Assembly: GCF_000264905.1 (NCBI RefSeq)
Contig: NW_006763134.1
Span: 468,916-532,915, forward strand
DNA from: Stereum hirsutum FP-91666 SS1
Taxonomy: Eukaryota > Basidiomycota > Agaricomycetes > Russulales > Stereaceae
Reading direction: 5' to 3'
DNA: 64,000 bases
Position numbers and translations under genes: made by a program. The notes beneath the pieces are model-generated. The model made no database searches. It saw only the letters and a list, made by a program, of their open reading frames with translations, and was not told the origin of the DNA. Positions 23,882 through 35,611 of this stretch are shown here, one piece after another; the stretch's first letter is position 1, and each line of letters begins with the position of its first letter.

Positions 23882-25498
23882 TCAAGTCCCCGGGTAGAAC
23901 CCAGAATGCGACCCCTCATGAAGGTACGGTCTGCTCCTTCTAGACGATGAGGAACTCGAACTTTGCATAGACGCAGAGCTGTCATACGCCGCCTGGTCAT
24001 CAAACAGTGCATGTGGTCAGCTATGCCCAAAGCGAGAGTGCGCGCTCGAGAGTCTAAGACATTTATGGAGACGTACCTCGAAAGCCATTGGTGCGTACTG
24101 ACCACTCTGGGCGTTAGCGACCGCGCGCGAAGACAGTCCGTGATTGCTGGAGTTATAGCGGCGCTCCATTGCTTGCGGTGTGTTGCTCTGGACGCTCTCG
24201 GTGTAGAGAGTATGGACGGGCGACGCCTGCGTGTTATATCGTGCGGAGGACGATGAGGCTGCGCGTCTCGCTGCATCTCGGGCAATGGTGTGATCCGAGT
24301 GGCCGTAACGATGTGGCGCAGACGCTATGAAAACGGTCCATTACATGAACTTCCAGGATTACGTGCCGGGGGAAGACCAATGGGAACGGGTCGAAAATTA
24401 TGTATGGTACTCACCGAACGCTGCGTTCGAGGCCAGCCCCATCGAATGGTGGTGCGAATTCGCCATGCTTATCCCTGGCGAAGACCCCAAACCCCCACCA
24501 GCATCATTGCTACTGCTCCCAGCGATCATAGACGAAGGGGTATACACCGCCGCTATCTCCGCAGGAAGCTCAAAGCCCCACCCCGCTCCATCGAATCCGT
24601 CAGTCTGATGGGTCTGAGAGCCGTTGCCTGTAGACCTGCTGCTCATAAACCCAGGGCTGTCCGTCTGGTAGTTGAAGCTGTGGTCGGGAGAGGACGTCGA
24701 ACGCGGGGACAGCGCTCTAAGCGGGAGGGCGGATGGGGATAGCGGAAGGAGAGGCTCTTCGAGGTGAAGTTGAAATTCAATGTAGCGTCCTTCTTCCTCG
24801 AGCGGGCCAGCCTCGACGGTGGGCGGCTGCGAAATAGCTCCGCCGCCGCTTTGGATCGCGAACGGATCGAGCCGGAAGACGCCCATCATCTTCTTCATCG
24901 AAGGGGAAGCTTGCGTCGCGCGGAGCGGGACTTGTGACGAGAATGCATTGTCGTCGAAGGAGATGGTCGGGGGATGTGATTGTGATGAGGTCGCCTCGAA
25001 GACAAAACTATCCTCGTGCTCCATTTTGACAGGTGGAGACACGCCGGTCGGAGTTGGGGAGTCGGGAGGGGAGTCGTCTCGTGAAGGCATGGTCTGGAGC
25101 GATCCGTCCGTGAAGAACTGCTCGTGGTACGTCAGCGAGGGATTGCTGAGATGACTGGTATGTGAGCCGAATGTTGGATCGCCCATTGCACGAGTCATAT
25201 CGCGCATGTTGGGGAGGGTGGACGAGGATGACATGCTCGCATACGGTACCCGCTCCACCGCAGCGGCACTGTTCGAGGAAGGATGACCGGTGCGTACTGA
25301 AGAGTAAGATGTGGCGGGGGTATATGTCTGGTTTTGCCAGGATGATGACTGCTCGTTGCCATAGCCTGAGTTATCTGCGTCGTAGAACCAGCTAGATTGT
25401 TGAGACATAGCTCTCGGATGACGAGCAGAGAGTTGTGAAATGATAGGGTATGGGAGCAGTCGGTCTTCCAGGAGAGTGCGGGTGGCCACAGAAGCCAT
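23882..25498 (-). CDS. Serine-rich protein of unknown function, possibly regulatory
   Basis: Three exons join in frame (24415-25498, 24077-24324, 23882-23992) to give 480 residues. The start is Met at 25498, or MSQQSSWFYDADNSG about 30 codons later. The protein is rich in Ser, Pro, Gly and Asn and predicted to be mostly disordered. It has one more ordered-looking block in the middle (MKKMMGVFRLDPFAIQSGGG and EEEGRYIEFQLHLEEPLLPL). Exon 2 has a basic DHTIARDAARRA segment, and exon 3 ends in a poly-Ser stretch followed by SRRSRPYLHEG. No DNA-binding or catalytic motif was recognised. A low-complexity regulator of this kind would usually be nuclear, but that is a guess from composition. Donor and acceptor sites at both introns are canonical. 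Confidence 0.7.
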
Positions 25499-28400
25499 TA
25501 CGGGAGTGCAATCGATGGGGCGGAGGAGAGGGCTGGACTTATAAGAGTGAGTGGGTCGTGTTCGCTAGCTTGGACTGATGGAATCTGATGCAAACTTAGA
25601 CGCGAAGATGTAACGAGGCGACGACAGGGAGGGCGAAGAGAAAACGAGCGACGAACATTGTTATACAGGACCGACAGTCCAGGAGCGACCAAGCCACCGG
25701 TCTCTCCTGTGCCTGCAGAGCCTCGGCATTCATGCCCTCGTCACGATTCCCTGGTCTCTCTGCCTCGTTGATTGCCATGGCCAACGCGAGCATTCCTCTT
25801 TCTTCGTATGGTAGCCTTCTTGCAATGATTCGCACATGAAACGTACAGGCTCCCTATTACGTCCGATGCGGGAACACATCGCCCAACTGTGGCTGGCGCT
25901 CGCGGAGGACACGCTCCCGGGCTGCGCTCACTCCCGCAGAAGATTCATTTCCCTCGGTCACTCAACCTTGTTCGTGCATCGCAGCCTAGTCCATTTATGG
26001 CTGTTGATTCTCCGAGTCGCCAGTTCGACTGCTTCGAACAACCACTCCGAAGCCTACAAGAAAAGACATCTTCTTTCCGATTACGGCTGGTGATACTCCG
26101 CGACTTCTTTCGAGCTCGCGTCCCGGCCGCTGTTCACACAGCGACACACACACCGCTTTCTCACCCTCTTCAGCAAACATCGACGACGTGGCTGCTCGCC
26201 ACCCCTCCTACCATCACTCTTGTGCGTGATTTCTATCTACGGTAGGCTGATCGATTTGTCAACAGTTGTCGTGCTCTCGCAACGCGCATATTACCTTCGG
26301 ACGTCTTCGAGCGCCTAATTAACATCGACGGCTCAAGGTATGATGAAATGAACGTGATATTTCGAGCATTTCCTTGGTGTATGAATGGAAGAACAAATGA
26401 AAGGTACGGCCGTCCAGCTGAGTATGCTTCAACGGGTCTGACAGTACCTGGACTTATTGGTCACAGTACCGCAAGGTTCTCCCTCTAACAAGACCACCGC
26501 CGGTGAATTATGGCTCTCGTAGGCCTCGGTAATTCACGTATCTCCTCACTATCGCAATTCTGACATTGCCTTCGTTGTCACTGCTCGTACGTCCTCACCA
26601 ACAAAATACTTTCCTATATCGCAATGTCGCAGCCATGAAGCCTTTTATTTCCCTTGCGCCTTATGTTGGTTGGCAGCAGTATCACTTCTGTGAATTCGCC
26701 GTTGTAGCCGGCTGGACGAAAGCCCTTCGGGAACCACGCCGCAAAATGCCCACGGGGCTTGACATCATTTTAGGAACCGGGTTGCACCCCTTCCCAGCTA
26801 GAATCCCCATTCACTCTAGTAAAATCCCATACGTGACCTGTGCTTTCATGAATGGGTGTACATAGCTTGAATCATGATGTTCAGCATCTGAATCTCACCC
26901 GCCAGGATTAGATTGGGCGATGAGTGCGCCCGCGCTGAGCAGCTAATAATAATACCTCGAGACCACGATGGCATCACATCGGTTTTCAGGTGCATGGTCC
27001 GTATCAAGATAGCAGCCATGCTTTTTTTGCATCGTTCGCATCTATCACGTTCAGTCGTTAGTGACTCGCCTGAGCTTCGGGAAGTTATTACTGGTTGTTC
27101 TCAACAAAAACTAGTCGCCGTCCATCGTACATGCAGAAGCACGCTATATCCTCATTTCTCCAAGTCTAACTCATGTGGTGGGCGACGACAACGAAGTACA
27201 GGGTGGGGTGGGCTTAACTTAGGTCAAATATGCCTCGTGCTAAATGATTCGCGAATCCTGCCCGGTGTCCTAGTGCCCGGCAGACTTCAAAGAGGACACA
27301 TAGTACCATTCTTGTCTGGGACGGCTGCCTGCTTACTGTTTTCCCCTCGTACATACTTAGGCTCGAGGATTTTCACGGGTATAGGACCAACTAAACCTAT
27401 GAAGATGAAAGCGTGGCCTACATACGAGTATCCTCATCGGGCGTGAAATACCGAAGCTTCAGCAATGACGCAAAACTCGTTGTTTACGTTTTCTAGAGGA
27501 AATCCTTCACGTTGTGGGACTTTTCTTTGCACGAGGCGGCATTGTGGTAGTCAGATAGGTAAGTTTTGATGTTGACATTGCGCGCCTCCCGCTAATGTAT
27601 ACGATACATTGGTTTCTCAGTGCAAACAGTCGATACATCCATGACAGACATATGGCTAAACCAATACGCCAAGGATGTTCGAAGGTAGATGGAACTTCGA
27701 TAGCAAGTCCAATACAATTCCAATCTCTGCAGATGTGAGGATAACACTAAAATGATCATCAGTCTCTCCAGGATGACCTGAATTGTTCGCAGTAGCCGCG
27801 GCCTACAGCCCGCTCTATATTCACGCTTCGTCTTCAATGACACCATGCCCTCCACCCTCCATGTCGGTTCGATTATCAGTCCACATGATGAAAATGTGTG
27901 AAGACTCCAGTCTCCCGCGGAGCAAAGATCCCGCCCCACGAGACCTCGAGTGCCTCAGATCATACAAACATTATAAGCAATAACGTCGATTCATCCAATC
28001 GGCAACTAACATCAACGTGGCATGATCTGTGGGTCAAATACTTGTCAATACTTCTCAGCTGGACTGGCCCGTACACGTCACACGGGCTTCTAATATACGG
28101 TTATTATTCGATGATCTGGGCCATCGCTGCTCAATTCCCTGGAAAGAAAGGCCGGGGCCGCTCTATCTCATTCTCTATCCGAATCAGGAATACGGTGATC
28201 CTTTTTGTACTTTATATACCACGGTCATCTTCGGGACTCTATCAATAACTACAGGCTCAAGACGATGAGCTCTAAGTACCATCCAGGTGCGAACCATGCT
28301 CGCTGCTTTCTCTGCGGCGGAGGTCACAAGCTAAATAGAAGACCGGCCAGCATGCAAGGTTCCAGTCAAGGTGGCCACACGACTTGCTTCTAGGCAGAAA

Positions 28401-31400
28401 GGAGTGCTTTGGAGCGGAGTCGGTCCGGTGGCGACTGTCGTTCTGCGAGAGAACGATCCGAACTGCTTACTTACTGCCATTCAGTCCGCGGCAGTAGCGT
28501 TGGAGCATTCAAGGTATGTTGCAAGCGCCTTGGGGTTGACATTGACTCGTTTTCGCCTGTCTGTCGGGGGGTGGGTGGGTGCGGCCGGATGGTACGTACA
28601 ATGCGGGTGACTCGGCGGGCATTTTTACGCATCCCTGTCATATTTGTTCGTCCTCGATGGGCCCGCAGAAAAAAATATTTTGCGGCGACCATTGATTGAA
28701 AGAGTGACTCGTTCATTATCAGATGACCTTTGGGACGCATGTAACTCGTAACACCGCAGATGAAGTATTTAGTATGGTTTGTCTACAAACATGAATGCAG
28801 ATATAAAGCTTCAAGCACACCGACGATCGAACATGCTGCACAACAGGTCTCCCTCTCTTCCGACTCGGAGTCATGGACAGAATCGGAGCTTGGTACTTTA
28901 CAGGGATTTTGGGTAGGGTGGCAGGGTGGATCTCGAAGAAGACTGAAACAGAGAACCACGGAATAGTGTCGCTGCGTGAAGGATATCCAACGAGGATTCG
29001 TCGTTGCGCCGCTGAACCCGTAAGTAAGTAAAGGTCGGTGCGTGATGTTCTGAGGCGGATCGAGTCACATGAATGGGGGTGAATGTTCCGGCAGACAGGC
29101 TCGAGTGCTGGCCACTTTTCTACCATTCTTGGTGCCTGGTAAGTACGTATTTTTCTCCCCCTCTGTATGCTGGCAGCTAGGTCACCCCACCATAACACCG
29201 AATGGAATCGTGTCTGGAGACACGATTAATGCGATATTAGCACGACACGAGAAGTTTCATCCGATTCTTCAGGTCGCAAGGACAAAGATGTGGCGGTGAC
29301 GGGTCAGGCAGCACAGTTGCGCTTTCCTGCATTCGCCGGTGGGCGTCAGTCTGACGAACGGTCGGGCCAGTAACAGCGCACATGGGATAAGCAAGCAGGA
29401 GTGATATGTCCTCGGGAGTTGGGGATGTTGCCGGGCGAGAATTGAAAGGACGACCATCGTTTTCATCTTCTGATGTAACAGCGTTCGATCCTTTGCAATT
29501 CTCCGATCCCAGCCGACTTGTTCGGTTGCAGTGCCATGGCGTTCGCCAGCGCCACTGCGCTCTGAAGAGCTTGCGGCAACACAGTGGCCCAAAGCCGTCC
29601 GCTGGCTAACCACTTGTGACGGTGGCCTGCACGAGAGGACACTATTCCTGTAGCAGTGGAGCTCCGAGGGGGTTTGTCGAGTATGGTGCGAGGAACCAAG
29701 ATTATGCTCTGGTTCGAGATATGGTTCTTTTGAACGTGTCCACGCGAAACGTTCCCCGCGTGTGGACTGTGTGGTGGGGATCTATGGCAAGTTCCGTGTG
29801 GCCCTGTGACTATCTATTGGACAATCAGCACGATGTCTGACAGCGTCTGCGTCGGGCAGATGTGACGAACATCAAACAGCGCCTGGGCACCACACGGAAT
29901 GTAACCTAGATCAGAGACAAAGGGTTTAGTAGCGGGGTAACGATATAACACCATCGGGGAAAAGTTCAAAGACAGCCAAACGTAAACAAAGACCCAGACA
30001 CCACAGAAATATTGTGGTGCTAACGGGTTCGGTAAATTATCTCAACTTTAAAAATCATCCTTGCTGTGGCACGGGAGCAACGCCGGAGGTCTCTTAGCCC
30101 CAGTGAGCTTCTGTATAGAATATACAAGCGGGATATAGCATCACCATTTACCGCTCCATTCCCGACATACTGACGGCGCAGGACAGACGGTTAGGGTAAC
30201 TACAGTGCTCTAGCTAGCGATAACACATGGGGTCGCTCCGTGGCCACGGCTCCAAGAGTGCTTCAAGGAGTGTGGCAACGAGGTCTTACACATAATAGAC
30301 AAGGTTAGATGGGGGACCATACAGTGCCCATGCTGAGGCTCAAGCGCACCACATCTTCTGATGCCTCGAGAAGCGCTGCGTCGCGCATCCTCCAAAAAGA
30401 CAGGGGTGTCTATACCGATATCTCCCGGAAGCACTGGCCGTTGTTGGATCTACGCCGGCTGCCTTCCGGAACGCTGACAGACCAGGCTCTGGCTGCTAAA
30501 ATGGGGCTGCATAAGCATGAGGAAACATCATGCGTCGCGGCAGGAGCATAGGAGCTTATAGGACGCGACATAACTTTATGCATCAGCCAGTAGCCAGTAG
30601 CCAGTCACAGTAAGCTCACGGGGGGAGAATACTTCGCCCAGTCACTTACGTGGACGCCATTTGTGAGACACAGGCGATGCGGGCATAGACAGGCAGATCA
30701 ACGAAACCACACAATCGGAGAACATACCCCTCTCTCAAGACGAGATCACAACAAGGGCTATACTTCGCACGGAATCCTCCGTGAATGCATCATCATAGTC
30801 TGCCATTCTCTGTCGTTGCACCCGCCTAAGGATGGGATGCTGATATTCCACACTGGGAAACAGCGCTGGGTCATCGCGTGTCTGGAACCGAAGGATACGA
30901 TCACTGATCAACGGGATCTGTTCTTAGTGCTGACCATGCATGCTATGAGCGGCACCGGGCCATGTCTCGAAGAAAAACCCCACATGTATAATACCAGACG
31001 TCTCTTGTTTACTCGAGACATCTTTTCACGTGAGGGTCCGACGAACCTCAGCAAATGAACCTTCCAAGGACGAAGCCAACGATGAACGCCGTACAAGCTC
31101 CACCCCAGGAGATCGTTTCATTCTGAGAACACAACGAAACAGGGCGGAGCTTGAGTAACGGAGGAAGGGCGGGCTATGGTTGCCCAGGCCATTTCAAGTT
31201 AGCAAGGCCCCGGTGGCCCATCTCGATGACTTGATGAAACTCAACCGCTGGACGGTAAGCTCAACGTTAATTCTTTTCCGCAGGAAACCGGTAGATATCA
31301 ACCGCCGCCGCACATACCGTCACATACCTACACACCCACACACGCTACGAAGACACGTATCCAAACACTTATGTTATTTCGTCGGAGATTGATGCAGAAG

Positions 31401-33603
31401 TTGACACGAGGGTGATATGGCGTACCATGCTTGCCTTGACCTTTACAGCGTTCCGTCGTGATTACGCCACAACACATCTGGAACCAATCATGTGGGTGAG
31501 TAATTATGTCCTCCGTGCGATGAACAGGAGTGTCATATCGACGAAATCACCGGTGATTCTGCGCCTTTAGCGGCGGCCATCGATTTGCTCTGCAGGATGT
31601 TTTCACTGGACGAAGCACGGAGAGGAACAACGCAAGAACTTGAAACACTCATTGTATGAGCCTTTAAGATTGCATAAACCAGTGAAAATCGGTACCTCCA
31701 CGACGGAACACCCATGTGATCGAGACACAAGCTCTTGTTGAAGTAAGAGAAGTGATAGTAAGTAGTCCCGTTCAAACCATAGAAGTACGTTGGTTGCAGA
31801 GAGAAACAAGACGACAAAGGAAAGGAGCCAAGAGTCAGTATGACCGAACAAACGGAAACGAGCCAGTGAGATAGATTGAGGTTATCGAGTTGGAGAAGGG
31901 TCATGGTGACCTCTGCGGTTTGACTCGAACGACCCAATGAAAGGTTCCGTGGTGTAACAGACGCGACTGAATCTGTCCTCAATTGACGCCGATCCATGAC
32001 AGTGAGAGCCTGTCCGTTGACTCGGAGAAGAGCGCGGAGAAGATTGTACTGATCCTTGACGCGGTAAAGGAGCGCTCCGCCTACAATATGAACAAAGTTG
32101 CAGATTTCAGTGACAGGCCGCCCTGGCTTAAAATTTTACATCGAACAGATCGCGACTACTCACTCATTGAACATACTGACGGTCAGTGCGTGTTCTAAGT
32201 CGGATCCCGATCGCTTTGTTTCGGGGAGTGCAACAGACCGAGCACTGGCGCTTGCAAGCGAGTCGGAGGGTGACGAGAGTAGACTGTAAGAATGCCGATA
32301 TTAAGGTTGCGCGAGTATGCGACCTGTCTAGATACATCATGCAGCCTCCGTGGAGTGCATGCGCAACCAATCATAGTCTAGCGGAACAGAGGGCGCTTCA
32401 TTGACAGAGAAAGGCAGTATAGAGAGTCACAGAAACTGTCTCGATGTAAGATACCAAGAACAAAACTGAAGAGGGAGCCTGGGGCTGATGAGTCGATCGT
32501 AATTCGTCATATTTGGTCGCACGGCTGGTAGGGTAAAATCGCGTTGAGATGAGACGATGTCCAACCGATGTTCTCCAGATTCCATGCTAATCGTGGTAAA
32601 ACGGTAATCTGGAGAGGATGATCTCTGAGGTAGTCAGTAAAGTCTCACGGCGCTCGACTGTAGTGGTTGGGAGAAAGAACGATCATGTTCGACTCACCCG
32701 CATGTTCAGTACAACCGGCAATTTCGAACTCCGCGGAACGCCTTTCCCACGAACATCGGCCCTCGCTCGAAGAGTCGAACTGCGATGGCAAGCACCGACT
32801 CCGAGCTCAAAACTCATCTGCGTTCCATCCACAACCGATTTCTGCAGCACTAGATCCACGACAATGGGCTGTTGAGCGTCCTTTCCAGTTTTGAATAGCC
32901 AGGTATACGGCCTTTGCTCAGGCTAACTACTTATCTCTAAAGCATGCTACGCTACAGATTTCTACGAGCATCACGACATCAGCGCTCTTGATATGATTAG
33001 CGCTAAATAGCATGGTGCTCTGTGTCCTCGGAGTATGTATATCTTACATCTCCTCTCGTGTCAGGGCTAATACCTCTTCATCGGGATCACCGACTACAGT
33101 ATGCTTCGAAATACATAGATAGACTCGTTCGGAATGGCCTAGGGCGCGACAGCCACTCCTAGTAATAGCCATAGTTTCACTGGCATCTCTGCTGCAGGCG
33201 ACACTGTCTGAGGCAAAGGTTTCGGGAACATCTGTTCAACTCAAAGGAAAGTCATCAAGAATCTCAATAAACTTACAGCGATTACTTGCAAATTTGGGCC
33301 TGCACCTGCTGCTCTCGTCTAGCGATGCTTTGGCGATACTTCGGCGAAAATCTTGAATGTCCCGAACGTCCAGACATAAATACATCGAGGTAATCACCTG
33401 GTGAGAAAAAACTTCCAGGCTAGATTTAGATTACGGTCATCGTGTAGCGTGGAAGCATGGAAGAACCCGGTTGGTATGTGATTAAAGATGAGGCGTGCTC
33501 GCCCACATCACACTCCCTCATTACTGTCTTGTACGTGTTTTTCAAGTCTATATCGCACAACATCTGACAGCTGCGTGCGACCATATCGCAGGTAGATTTC
33601 AAG
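25499..33603. other. Gene-poor stretch of about 8.1 kb
   Basis: No exon chain, protein domain, RNA gene or transposase motif could be recognised on either strand. Open frames are short and motif-free. Small repeats include a 9-bp hairpin (AATCGTGTC at 29206-29214 with its reverse complement at 29219-29227) and GCCAGTA in tandem near 30585-30605. Part of the left end is the promoter and 5' UTR of the serine-rich gene. The rest may be old decayed repeats, but that could not be shown by eye. Confidence 0.4.
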
Positions 33604-34744
33604 ATGAACCCAAACAACTTGACCGCTGGCCACGATCAAGCATTGATCGCTGGATCAGCTCCTGTTATGATCACGGATGCCCCAGCACCTTTCGATGATG
33701 AGGCTGTCGACCCCGACTGCATACTCCGCACCTCTGATGAAGTGGACTTTCGCGCGCACAAACTCATTCTGTCGATTGCCTCCGCGTTCTTCCGTTCCAT
33801 GTTCAATCTTCCAGAGCCAACCACCACTTCCGCCGAACAGCAGGAGCTGAAGAACGGTCTTCCTGTCGTCACTCTCCAGGAAGATGCTAGCATTCTCGAT
33901 ATCCTTCTTCGTCGCATCTATCCTCCCAGTCAGATTCCTCTACGGCCTCTATCCGATCATCCTCTGTCGACTCTGATGTCCCTCTACGAGGCTGTAGACA
34001 AGTACGACCTTAAAGGCCTCATCCACCCGGTCATGGAAGCGTTGTTGCAGAACGCGTCGCAAGACGCCCTCACTGCTTACGCGTGGGGTTTGCAGCTTAC
34101 AGACGTTGTTCAAGCTTCTGCGATCGCTACACTTGACTCGCCCATCGACGACCTTCCACTATGTCCCGAACTCGAGCATATTTCGGCTGCTCAGTTTCAA
34201 AGGCTTCTTATCTACAGACGTCGATGCCAGGATTCCGTCCAAAAAATCGCTGTTGAGCAGTGGGGATGGATCGAAAACGTTGCCCATGTGCCTCTAGGGG
34301 AGCCCTACTATTCAAATTCACCTCTGTGCTCCTGTAGGAGGAAGTGCACGTCCTCGCAGCAACTAGAGAATGCTATCCAGAGCGGTTCTGTCTTAGATCC
34401 TGATCCTAAGTGGAACTTCTGGGCCCCAAGATGGTGGCTTGCTTATATGATACGCTCTGAGTCCGCATTAAAGATCAGGCCCAGAGGTGGCACAGTCACC
34501 CAGAGGGATTTTCTAGCCCCAACGTTGGGCGAGGCTATATCCTGCACCAAAATACATGAATGCCGAAGGGGTACGCAAACCATGCTCGAGTTTGTTGAGC
34601 GTTTCGCTGCCGCGATCGAAGACGCTGTTGCACAGGTCAGTCTTGCTCTTGTTTATTTTTTCTCCTTGAAAGCTGCACTGCTCTGATAATCGAAACTTCA
34701 ATGTTATTTCGAATATATTTCAGGTGGATCCTCCGTCTATATAA
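33604..34744 (+). CDS. BTB/POZ domain protein (copy F)
   Basis: Starts MNPNNLTAGHDQALIAGSAP at 33604, without the NGKR-type N-terminus. BTB core: APFDDEAVDPDCILRTSDEV, then FRAHKLILSIASAFFRSMF, LLRRIYPPSQ and LYEAVDKYDLKGL. The C-terminal region has WGWIENVAHVPLG, a Cys-rich segment (CSCRRKC), FWAPRWWLAYMIRS, RPRGGTV and CTKIHECRRG. Exon 1 ends at 34635. The intron is 34636-34723, and the last exon encodes VDPPSI and stop at 34742-34744. Predicted length is 350 residues. It stands alone, about 100 bp before a small inverted-repeat element, and is more divergent than copies D and E. Confidence 0.86.
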
Positions 34745-34845
34745 GCCCCTCAAGCGTCTATATACAACAAGTCACAAAGTCTGCGGCACCAAACAGTACG
34801 TAGCTTGAATGAAGTCTCCTCTTGTATTTTGTCCTCGTGGCATTA

Positions 34846-35251
34846 GGGCATATATGTAGCGGTTCACATCGCGTTTTTGCGATGTGAACTAAACCCATGA
34901 TGGGTTCAATACTTCGCAATTTTGTCCCGTTGGAGCCTCGAAGCTCAATTCCCACTCAGTGCGATTTCGATGCGAGAGGGGCCTCCTCCGGCCTCTGCCC
35001 GTTCACTGACGTCGTTCGGAACAACACACACTTTGGCGGAAGGCCCACGTACTGTAGCTCCCGAAAGAATCGCTGTATCAGAGGCCATCAGGAAGGGAGA
35101 CGGGAATGAGAGCAGGAGTAGACCCGTCTCGAGGATCCAAACTCAATGTGAACTGAGTATTATATCTAGCACCACACTCGAGATTCCGAGTTCACACTTT
35201 TCGTTTTCAGGATGATGAACGAAACTGATGTGAACCGCTACATATATGCCC
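34846..35251. mobile_element. MITE-like element, 406 bp, TA-flanked
   Basis: A perfect 25-bp terminal inverted repeat lies at 34846-34870 (beginning GGGCATATATGTAGC) and 35227-35251. TA stands directly outside both ends (34844-34845 and 35252-35253), as expected for target duplication by Tc1/mariner-type transposons. The left end continues into a perfect 11-bp hairpin (34862-34872 against 34879-34889, 6-base loop). The interior has no transposase-like frame, so it would be non-autonomous. It sits between BTB copy F and the Sec24-family gene. Confidence 0.8.
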
Positions 35252-35611
35252 TATTGACAGTAATCGTTTTGTGTCCCTCGTTCTTGAATAGTTTATCGAT
35301 GATGGTATTTTTTTCTCACGAAAGGCCCGGGAGCAACAGGGTTTGTGAAATGGTCAAGAGAAGGTGTTGCGGCGAGTGGAGTCAAGAACAGGTCAGCAGA
35401 GTAGGCCTTGAAGTATGGAGAACATAAATCATTCTATGGCTCGCGAATGTCTAATATAAAGATGTTGTGCTGAAGTGCAAGCGGCGAGAGTGAAGCAAGT
35501 CCGAGGGTAAGAGAACGATGCCAAATTGGGTCGAAGGCAGTCCATAAATAGCTCTTTGTTAGGATCAGAGGCTTTTGCCAAACAACGGAGCTGACGCCAC
35601 AGTGCCGAGTA

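Noticed and set aside
25836..26245. Open frames divergent from the serine-rich gene
   Set aside because: They lie in its presumed promoter and 5' UTR and show no protein-like composition or motif.
28265..28393. Short frame with CFLCGGGH resembling a zinc knuckle of a retroelement gag
   Set aside because: Only one Cys-x2-Cys with no full CCHC spacing, no neighbouring polyprotein and no exon structure.
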